From Psococerastis gibbosa (Eukaryota; Arthropoda; Insecta; Psocodea; Psocidae), in the NCBI GenBank assembly GCA_963971405.1, contig OZ020484.1, positions 6,696,001 to 6,760,000 on the forward strand: a stretch of DNA of 64,000 nt, in the 5' to 3' direction. A program made the translations under genes and the position numbers. Positions within the stretch are counted from its first letter, which is position 1. Every line of letters begins with the position of its first letter. Positions 23,801-33,100 of the stretch are shown here, piece after piece. A model generated the notes under the pieces. That model made no database searches and was not told where the DNA came from. It saw only the letters and a program-made list of their open reading frames with translations.

Positions 23801-25656
23801 CCCCCATCAGTATTATTTAGGCGCCCATTCCACCGACCGGCTAGGGCTATTTACAAAAACAGTGACGTGGTAGCAGACATTCAAGACTTAGGCGGGGTAT
23901 CCACCGACCTCGCATTGCAGAATTGACGGAAACGTTTATTTTCCTCTTTGCCATAGTTAAAATTGATCAATGATTATACAGTAAAATCACAAACAAACTA
24001 AAATTAAAAAATGGCCTCATGGGATATGTTAAGTACAAACATTTTAATAGATTTCTATAAAAAGAAAAATTCTAATTTCCGTCAATGTCATTTGCATTCT
24101 GCAATGCAAGGTCGGTGGAAACGCCACCTAAGTCTTGAATGTCTGCTACCACGTCACCGTTTTTGTAAATAGCCCTAGCCGGTCGGTGGAATGGGCACCT
24201 AAACGCAATAGATATTTGTCGTGGTTCTTTGTCAATAAATAAGTTTTCAAAATTCATCCGGGAATGACTGATGAGACGGGAAGATGTGGAATCCTTATTT
24301 GAAGTGGATTATACTTGGACTGTTCGTTATGTTAATAATATGTAAGTTTAGTTTTAATAGTTGTATGTTTCATTTTTCTTATATATTTTAAATTATATCT
24401 TAGGGTAGTGAAAATTGTTATAGGTCTACCTAGGGCGACCTTACAATAATTATATGTTTGTTTGTTTTATGTTTCAATACACGCTTAGCCTACTTTTACC
24501 TACTTACTTATTTTGTACATTGAATTCTTTCAATCGCTCATTTGCTGTCCATGATATGGTCTTCTTATAAACACTTACTTCGGTGCACAGTAAGATTACC
24601 CCCAAATAATAATACATAATTATAGTACATACTGAGCAGTAATATAAATGTGTAGCCTACCTCGCTAAGATCCTGGTCTCTGTCAGAGGTATCAATCCAA
24701 TCTTTGCTTATTTCAGCTGTATTACAATTTAATAATAAACCTGAAAAACAATATTTTAAGATTCTTGAATAGTGCAATCAATGAAGTACTTACTGTATAA
24801 CCTACTGTACACCATAGAGTTACTTAATAATATAATATGAGTGGTATGAAAGTGAACCGGGCAAGGCCCATTGCAATTATTTTTTAAAAGAGCCAAAAAC
24901 TGTACGGTACCTAAAAGCACCTGTGGAAATTCGACTTCGGGCCTGCACGGCACTGTATATACACAGTTTGATTTGTAATTAATTGAACAATTCTTATACA
25001 AACGTAAACATACGTAGACCTGCTGTATCTGTAAACGTTAACTATTGTATTTTATATCTTGCCCAGGGTTGCCAAACGTCCCGCAATTCAAAGGACAGTC
25101 GCGTATTTGAAGGGGTTGTCCCGTGTCCCTTACTCGTATAAGGGACGGAAATTGTCCCGTATTTAAAAGCTTAGGTTAAAATGTGCTAATAAAATGTGTT
25201 ACCAAAAACATTTAAAAAAGTCCGACACACGAAATAGATGTTCGTCAAATTTAATTCAAGCTGAGTTGATTGTGTCCATCAATTCTGATATATTCAAAGC
25301 TCTGAATTAATTGATTATGTAAAAAAACTTAATAATTCGTAAAAAATTATTGATTTGGTAAAATCCAGTCAAAATTATTATTTTGTTAAAATAAATGAAA
25401 TAAAACAGTATTTTAAACAGCGTGATGAAGAATTACCAACCTTTTCAAATAGGTAGGTGCCTAGGTACCTACTGTAGGTGTCCACTTACTCTGGTTTGGA
25501 CGAGGGCCCTGAAGAAAAGTGTACAGTATATGCAATGGGGCGTCGCGTAAATGCGAAAAATTTATTTGGCAGCCCTGATCTTGCTTTAGCATTCAATTTT
25601 GCAAACTTACCTAATAGAGTAAATACTATAAGATATAATTTCAGGTCGAATTTCAT
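18271..25656 (-). CDS. Secreted coiled-coil protein related to gene A (gene B)
   Basis: Seven exons on the minus strand: 25656-25611, 24740-24661, 22208-22036, 21069-20924, 20433-20318, 19457-19248 and 18348-18271. All phases agree, giving 282 residues. Exon 1 is 46 nt and encodes a signal peptide (MKFDLKLYLIVFTLL), cut by a phase-1 intron exactly as in gene A. Residues 43-150 are charged and Lys/Glu-rich. Exon 6 (residues 188-257) is a coiled coil with AGAAQEAQEQV near its end, similar in style to the AHEAQEPAA segments of gene A. The protein ends in CSYGGSCEGG, with two cysteines six residues apart. I infer a diverged tandem paralogue of gene A, weakly DUF745-like. The function is unknown. 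The 3' end of exon 6 is duplicated several times in the following intron. Confidence 0.8.
18555..19250 (-). repeat. Tandem copies of gene B exon 6 end plus donor
   Basis: Units of about 166-173 bp repeat the last part of exon 6, its splice donor and the start of the intron. GTGCCTAGCTTTGCAAAGTT occurs at about 19082 and 19251, with a diverged form near 18748. The donor context CACGACGTAAGTAGC is intact at the real exon and in the copy near 18741, and is mutated near 19073. The copies lack an obvious acceptor. Confidence 0.8.
20025..20210. repeat. G/C-run element in gene B intron
   Basis: A G-run and C-rich block at 20034-20063 and a C-run at 20166-20178 flank an AT-rich core. The arrangement resembles the poly-C elements elsewhere but the core differs. 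Confidence 0.5.
20570..20790 (+). repeat. Dispersed SINE-like repeat (ATGTCCGAAA type)
   Basis: In intron 4 of gene B. It shows GTAAGCTTGTCTCAGCTTG, CAATGGGCAAAAA, ATGTCCGAAATCCACGG and GGACAACGAACCTATGG. It aligns over about 200 bp with 36180-36400. Confidence 0.7.
20847..20899. repeat. (GATT)n/(GGTT)n microsatellite
   Basis: Six or more GATT units followed by four GGTT units. Confidence 0.9.
21360..21570 (+). repeat. Dispersed CTGT-type repeat, copy 2
   Basis: Starts AACTTTGTGATGGTAGAAAT and runs through GTCTATCTGTCAGTCTGTCT to AACTACTCGGTGGATTTTGA and ATGGCATGTAAGTTCAC. It is colinear with 33908-34130. Confidence 0.8.
21591..21764 (-). mobile_element. tRNA-derived SINE
   Basis: On the minus strand it has a TGAGTAGTGGTACGGACTC head and a GGTTCGAGTCCCACACACGC B-box region. 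The body is shortened compared with 39933-40161. It lies in intron 3 of gene B. Confidence 0.8.
22234..22479 (+). mobile_element. LINE remnant, extreme C-terminus
   Basis: An 81-codon frame ends IKIRAADPVEGIRRR and contains GPRPIGRPRMSLETEVRED. Both are typical of the last residues of RTE-like LINE proteins (GRPR..W...VREDL, then IRAADP). It lies in intron 2 of gene B and is truncated. Confidence 0.75.
22498..23191. mobile_element. hAT-like non-autonomous element
   Basis: Inverted ends CAGGGGTTCCTAACCTTT and AAAGGTTGGGAACCCCTG bound a 694-bp interior with no transposase frame. A further single end, CAGGTTGGGAACCCCTGAG, sits at 23338-23357, so a second copy may be nested or adjacent. Confidence 0.72.
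23290..23664 (-). other. Unidentified 124-codon open frame in gene B intron
   Basis: The frame has protein-like composition (EISVHFGVQYVASAIQLDLL, then LVLIAVTHYKSKCRGAFLLL). It runs straight into a hAT-like repeat end at its 3' side. I do not recognise the family. It could be a fragment of a captured host gene or of a transposase, or chance. No clear exon borders were found. Confidence 0.3.
23820..24199. mobile_element. Foldback MITE (palindrome copy 3)
   Basis: A 380-bp hairpin. The outer arms begin GGCGCCCATTCCACCGACC and close with GGTCGGTGGAATGGGCACC. An inner arm starts AGGCGGGGTATCCACCGACC, so one palindrome appears nested in another. The core has TTAAAATTGATCAATGATTA. The copy at 37081-37464 has the same order. 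Confidence 0.9.
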
Positions 25657-25814
25657 TGTATTTGTAAATTTATTGATAAGTAATAATGTAGCCTAAAAAA
25701 TATTTGCAACAAAGCAGCATCACAACAATAATATAAATAACTTATGTTTTTGTTTACGGCTTATACCTGCGTTAGAAAATCTATACAGTAGGTCTACGTA
25801 TAATTGGCGAAGCT

Positions 25815-26065
25815 TGGGCACTTTAATAGCCTACTTTACTTTAAGAGGAGCCGGCCGCCATACCAAGTTGAATCCAGTGGACCAGAGCAGGTTCAAAGCT
25901 GCAGATAAATTGGTCATGTGCACAGTGCCGGTAGGGAAACATCGTAGGACTTGTCCTGGTCACCTCCGAACTAATCGTGTGACTTCACTGTGTTTCCCAA
26001 GTGATTCGGAATCCACTATAATCAGGAGGTCCACTGGAGTCCTATGGGCCCTCACCGTGGCCTGG
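25815..26065 (-). repeat. 350-bp dispersed repeat, partial inverse copy
   Basis: Contains TTTCCCAAGTGATTCGGAAT and CACTATAATCAGGAGGTCCA, the reverse complement of parts of 13912-14262. It lies just upstream of gene B. Confidence 0.65.
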
Positions 26066-26239
26066 GACTGTGTCAAACCATACTACTACTACTACTACCT
26101 TAAGAGGAAGCTTATCGTTGGCCAACCCTGGATTACTCCAAAATGGGAAGGTTTGTATTTTTTTTATATGTTAATACATAAGTTATAAAGATTCAGTCCA
26201 TTCAATTGGAAGAGAACTATTTCATCCCCCTTATTATAA

Positions 26240-26513
26240 GGCGGCTACCGGTTTCCACTTGTCAGTTTTTCATAATTTTTGCATTAAAAATTGATGAGAT
26301 TTTTGTTTTAAGGAGACTATTATGTAGACACTTAACTTAGCTATTCTGAATTAAGTTATAATATGGTAGAGACTTATTATTGATGTCTCTACCATATTAT
26401 AACTTAATTTATAATAGATAAGTTAAGTATCTACATAATAGTCACCATAAAACAGAAATCTCATCAATTTTTAATGCACAAATGAAGAAAAACTAACAAG
26501 TGGAATAGCCGCC
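26240..26513. mobile_element. Foldback MITE (palindrome copy 4)
   Basis: The ends are GGCGGCTACCGGTTTCCAC and GTGGAATAGCCGCC, flanked by TAA on both sides. The arms share TTAAAAATTGATGAGATTTT. The centre holds the module CCATATTATAACTTAATTTA. Confidence 0.88.
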
Positions 26514-26597
26514 TAAGTTAGAAATCTAATTTAAAATTTCACTCTACGTTAGGTAGGTACCCCTAAAGTACAACTCGATTGCATAATCAAAATACAG

Positions 26598-26859
26598 AAT
26601 AATTGAGTGGGCTGTTTACAAACATGGCCAACTCCAAGTTGTAGAATTTTTCAGGAGAGTGGATTTTCTGTTGAAAATTGTATTAAGTTTATAGCTAACC
26701 CTAGACTTCTCAGCGCTTCTGTGCGCAATCTGGCTGCATTTGCCACTTTATTTTACAACGTGCAGGTGGACATTAAAATTTTCTGCAAGGTCGGATCAAA
26801 ATCCCATTTTGTAAAAAAATGGAGTTGGCCACGTTTGTAACCAAGCTCCTCAATTATTC
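26598..26859. mobile_element. MITE with 35-bp inverted ends
   Basis: The left end AATAATTGAGTGGGCTGTTT continues to ACAAACATGGCCAACTCCA. The right end is its inverse (TGGAGTTGGCCACGTTTGTA, ending CTCAATTATT). The 77-codon frame inside is not protein-like. Confidence 0.75.
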
Positions 26860-27113
26860 CCATAAAAACGACAAATAGCTAATTTTATTAATTCCTCACA
26901 ATACACAATACAAACAAGTGAAATAAAAAGTTAATGCCAATTTTATGTAGTTATTTTTAATTTGGCGGGTAACGAAACACGGTAATTGAGAGAGTTGGCC
27001 GCTGGTGAGGTTCTCGTGTGGAACCGTTGGTACGTGGCTGGGTTTCTTGAGGAGATGAAATCATCTCTTCTGATAATTAGGTAGTTTGTTTTTTATTATT
27101 ACAAACAATCAGC

Positions 27114-30100
27114 TCATTGTTCTTCTGCTTCTTCTTCGTCCAGATCAACGCTTCTGCGACCTCGACCAATGCCAGCATTACTGCCAGAGGTTCGCCACTC
27201 AGTAAAGTATTCTTTGAATGTGGATGGTTCACCACTTTCAATGACTCTGGTGATAGGGGTCCAAGAAGGGTAGTTCTTGGTGCGGAGGAACTCTTGTGCC
27301 TTTTTCATGGCCTCATCTTTCTCTGACTTTGTGGACTTCTTGCCAACCCATGCGAAAATTCCGGATGTTACGGTGTCCAGAATGAAAGCGTCCTGTAGAA
27401 ATAAGATTAGATTGCTTAGATTAATATAAGTTTTTAATATAACTTAATAACAAGCACTTTCACGACAGGAGTCAGATGATGAAACTGTAGAAATGTAGAA
27501 TCTGTGTTGATGGGCTGTGGTGCTGGTCGATCTGAAAGCGTGCTTCGAAACGTTTCATCGGTTGAGTCGACATCGTCTGTCTACGCGACGGAAGCTGTCT
27601 GGGAGGTCACTTGCCAGGGTAAACAACGAGGATGGGTGGACCTTGATCTGCACTAAGACGGCCTAGACAAATGAAGATATGGAAAAATGGACGAAAACTG
27701 GAGTCAAACCCGAGTTCCCACCTTGCCGGCTTCCGCAGCCTGATAAGCCATAGCTGAAGACCGAGCGAAGTGGCCAGGCTTTTTCCAGCTGATGTCGTCA
27801 AGTTATGTTCCTATACTAGAGAGCAGATTCCCCGCACCTAAAATAGTTTATGTCAACTGTACTTACATTGGTATTGAGAGCAGCCTTAGACAAGGGTTTC
27901 TGTGCAACCTTTTCAACCTTGAGTGATCCCGATGCATCACTGACTTTGTACAACACCACATTTGCGTCATAATCTCTTTCATGTTTCTCATCGTCGGCTG
28001 CTGTCTTGCCGTCAGGAATGGCAGCGCGGGAGCCTCCTCCCAAAGCCTCGAAGAATTCAGCAACTTCCTCGGGTTTCGCAGAATCATCTGCAATAGATCG
28101 GTATTTCAAATGTAAAGTGCACGCATTAATATGTAGCCTAGTCAGAAGCGTATATACTGTATATCCTTGAATCTCCATTCGGAGGTTTTCTCAGAGTACC
28201 GACTTGACAGAATTTACATTCCCGCAAAACTGAGAACTTCCACAAGTCTGGGTTCAAACTGAAATGTGCTTGTTACAATCTGTCACAGTAGTCAACCCTC
28301 AGCTTGTCCATATCGCTTGCGATTTGTCACCATTATAGGCTGATATTGAGGACATGTGTGGCTCACTGTACGGTATATAGGAAAAAAATCACTTCATTGA
28401 AAGATACAAGACGACTACTCACCAATAATGACCACCTTAGCACGACCGGCATGGTCCTGGTCGCGGATCTGATTACCCGCGCTGACTGCCTTCAGCCGCT
28501 CCCCACGGTCGCTGTTGGCTCCGTTGTAGACGTAGATGATTTTCCCGGAGTCCAAGATGAAGCTGTCGCCCTTGTTCATGGCCGAGACCTTGGGTTCAAT
28601 TAAAGTGACGCGGATGTTTCTCTTGCCCTTAACTTGATACAATCTCTTGGTGCTTCCGGCGTCGTTGGTATTTACGTGGTTGAAACCGCTGTTGACGCCT
28701 CCGGGGAGGTAGCGAATACCTGACCAATGAAAGAAAATAATAAATAATTAGGAATGGCAAATGCACTTAGAAGATATGGGAGGAAGACGCACACCTTAAA
28801 ATGCGTGCACTGGACAACGTGGAAGACGGTCCTTGTGTCTCTTTGAACTTTTTATTGATTGCTTAAGGCCACGTGATATGGAACGAGAAGTATCACCTTC
28901 TGCATGTAATAATCCAAGGGAAGCAGGGAAGGCTCGCGGCAAAGGATAAACATCCTGGTTGTAAAACCTGACTCTGGCAGTGGTTTGGCATAAGCGCGAC
29001 TTCACTTTTCAGAGCAGCAGCAGGTCCAAATTGATATGATAATCGCCAATCTTAGATAGAAGAAATGAAATGAAATGAAATGAAATATCGTCTTTATTTT
29101 CAGGCGAGCTTTAGCCCCGAAGAGGCATTCAAAGAAGAAGAAGAAGAGCTTGATTGGGTGGTGGAAACAGAAATTAACATCACTGGTTCTGACTCAGCAA
29201 TTGAAGATGAATGGTTTTACAAATTGTAAATTCCAACAGATTTTTATCGAGCGGATGATTTCATTTGCTGGCGGACCTCCAGCCCTGTGCAGCTGACCGA
29301 CAGCAGCAAATAATTAATCTAATTTCACAAATAATAATAAAACAAGTTTGATTGGCATTATCTATTGACGTGCTTTATTGATTACAATCAGCACGGTAAA
29401 TATTTCAGGCTTCAATATTATGAGAGCTGCGTCTGCGTATTATCCCTGTATTCATCTATGTATATTAATATGTATATTACATATTACTATCCACAGAAAG
29501 AGAGAAAGAGTGGTGTACTTGTAGGATCATCAAACGGATATGTAGAAATGCGGGCAAATCATGAAAGCATTGGTTTATCAGAGAATGAACGTTATATTAT
29601 ATTAGAGTGTACTTGTAATTGTTTATAACTTCGGCTTGACTGTTGGAAACGGCGCCAATCAGGTAGCTGCTGATGGGCTAAGATTCAGCAGCAGGTGATG
29701 GGGTGACTCCCGCACCGGGGAAAAAAGTACCATGCAGGTTGCCCAAACGACCGGAGGGGATTGCAGATTACGGTTTTAAATACAAAATGACCCAACTGAC
29801 GATATGTATTTGGAGCCGGAGGTTGTTGGGCAGCAGTAAGAAGTAGGTAGGTACTCTCGATTTTATTTCCTCGTGATGAAATACAGCCAAGCCTAGCCTA
29901 CTAATTTTTGTTGCTAACAAAATATACCTACCCTTTCTTTTTTATCTATTATTTTGGATTCTTGAGGAAATGTACCTTTTCTCAACAGCAACAAAATTAC
30001 CACTACTGTAACGATACTTACTGCTTACCTCAGCCATTTGACGCCGTGTCTCTCAGTACATCCGTGACTCGAAGTGTTCGGTCATTCTGATTGATTTCCT

Positions 30101-33100
30101 TTAGGGCAGGGCTGTGGGCCAGATGTTGTGCAGTACGTTCCTTCAGTGAGCACAGGGGGCTGTCGACCACCCCGATTTTGTGCAGGTGGTGTGGCAGAAA
30201 ATTACTACTGTAGTACTATGTTAATTGCTACGTATATAATTCTAACGTAACCTACCTGATTTGAAATAGTCCTGAAATTGGCGGGATTCATGTTCTTGAG
30301 TCTCCCTGTGCTGAACAGGTACTCCTCCTAATGAATCATCTAACTCGACAGCCAGTATGGCCACAGCGCCTGACTCGTCCACTGAGGTATCTTTGCCGAT
30401 CCAGTAGTGAATGTCGTACGATTTCGACCCCCTCGAGTTCTTCGTGTACATGACAATGTACGAGTCACCACTGTAGAATTTCCCATAGCTGTCTTTGCTG
30501 ACAGCCACTGGAGCAAAGTTCTGGAAATAATTAGAAACAAAATTGAAAAATCTAATTTAAAAAGGAGTTCAGGCACAATCACTTTTCGCTTTTGTTGCAT
30601 ATCAATAGAGAAGACCAGTTTTCAATGGGTTTTGTCACACTACTAAATACATACTTTCATGTACATTGAATTCACGCAACAGGACTCAGGAGTGAAGTCA
30701 GGAATAAAACTCATAATAAGTTTTCTCATATTGATGAGAGAGTCTTGTAGCGCAAAAATAAGTCCAAAACTCATTAATGCATCTCTCAACGGAAACCGTT
30801 AGTAAAAGGCGAAAGATTTATAAGATTTGAAGAGAGGCCAAAGTATTTGGGATCACACACATGGCAACACTAAGGGCAACAGTCAATAACCCCTATTTTT
30901 TGCAAATGTTTCTTCTTTTTATCATCATTTGAAACCCCCTAGACCAATAGATAAAAATAGATTACTCGTGACTTCGTGGTAGCCTATTACATTTTAATAA
31001 ACTAAAAACAAAAACTTAGAATTTTATGAAAACTTTTATATGCCTAATTATTTAACCCGAATTAGTATAGTGAATATGATATGTGAAACAGGTACCCATT
31101 ATGGTTGAGTGGACTCAGGCCTTTTTCTGTTTAAGTAGAGTCTCAAACGTTGATCTTCCGTTTCATAGTCTAGATCTCTACTAAGTAAGTAGCTTAAGCA
31201 AATTCGTAATTGAAGGAATTATCAAACTGAAACTATAATGCCGTACCTAGAGTCCAATATAATGTAATCTAAATTTTTTGTCAGAAGCCAAATTGGTTTA
31301 AGGGAAATTAAGTTAGTAGACAAGAAAAATGTAGATAGAGCGAGATTAGGGCATAGGTCCTCTCTTACAAAATGTAATTATTTATTTATTTATTTAAACT
31401 TACCTATAGATTGGAGATTGCGAGTGCGTACTGCGCATCAATCGAATCTATCACTTTTCCATAGGCTAGCATCAAAGGCGGGTTCGCTTGAAAGGGAACC
31501 GCGAGTTGGCCCCGGTCTGAACCGCATTACGGCTATTAACAATTTCCCCTTGGCTGGCCAAACATAATGGCAACTTTATATTATTTTTGTTCTTAGCCAT
31601 TTACTAGCGTTCTGCTATGTAGTTATATAGAGAAAGATCTGGCCAAGAAAACTGTAAGATGAACATACAGCTGTATATCATTTAACGATTCACTTCTTTT
31701 ATGGCAGCCATTGGATGATTCATTGTTGATATGAAGCGAGTCATTTTATTATATTTATTATAAAATTATGTGCAGCTGCCAGAAAAGGTTAAGGTGTCAT
31801 TTATGGACAACTCAAACACTTCAGTGTAGAAATACAAACCAGAAAAGTTACGTGTTTCAACATCTTTCCCCACCGAAAATAGGGTTGCCAGATTTACAAT
31901 AAATGGGCCGTGCCCAGGCGGTGGTCCAAAAAAAAATGTTTTATGTAAACCTGTATTGTTTGAAGAATAGGAATACATTTATTTGACCTTCATTAATAAA
32001 TTAAATTACGTAAAAACATTTTTGGACACCTCCCCCCCCCCTCCCCGAAATCAAAATCTGGGCAAGCAGGCCTTGAATGGGTCATTCTATCTAGTGTAAA
32101 TTTTTCTAAAAAAGAAAAATGTCATTTTGATCTAGTCTTGAATTTAGTGAATTTTATGGAACTTTCAAACCATAGTACATAGCTTGTATCAGATTTTTTA
32201 AATTATTTCGTTCTATAAAGATCCTCCAGAAACAAAATTTTGCACACAAAGCATTGTCCGGTCAAACATTCATTTTTTTCACCGAACAGAGATACGAAAA
32301 ACCGGACTGTCCGGTGAGAAACCGGACACCTGGCAATCCTGACAGAAAATCCGTGGTTGTAGTCATGAGTTCTGGGGAGTGGGGAGTGGGGGATAGTAAA
32401 CTGTCACTGTTACAATGTATTGGTCTGTTCGTTGCAGAATATGCAATTGAGTTTAAAGGGGTTTTTAATATATTGAGGTGGACCCCCCCCCCCCTTGAGA
32501 GATCTGAAATTTAACCATAAGGAAATTATTTACTATGTAATTACACATTATGTCTATCTACTAATTTATAAATTGGAAAGCATGTTCGTGTAAACTCGGG
32601 CCGGTTCTTTATTATTTATAAAAAAAATTATTTATTTATATTATTGTGAGCATTTATGCCCCTTGATACAATACCTGGATCCACCCCTGGTTCTGGATTG
32701 AGTTAGACATATACCAGCAAACTGTACCTATCGGAATATTGACGCAGGTAGTAAGTACAGTAAACCTGCATGGCTCGCTTATCACACTAAACGGCGAATC
32801 AGACTGGAACCCGTATGCTAAACAGGCACCATTGCACAACTACTCTCTCTAAATGGTTTTATGAGTCAAAGTCAAGTTCTGGGCGAGTTGTAGTTTTTTA
32901 TAATAAAATTGTAATACTCTGAGGAAAACCCAACGAGGAAAATCTATGAGGATAGGTTCCAGGTAGGCTACGTTTTTTAGCCTTAATCTGATATAATAAT
33001 ATATAATAGATTCATCGCAATTTATAAAAATTAAGGAAAACTTTGTAGTTCACAAGTCTAAAATTTGGATCAATTGCTTTAAGAGGCGACAGTTTAGTTT

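Noticed and set aside
24786..24807. Alternative first exon for gene B (MVYSRLYS followed by a donor)
   Set aside because: The phase fits, but the peptide is a poor signal sequence. The exon at 25656-25611 has a strong signal peptide and the same 46-nt design as gene A.
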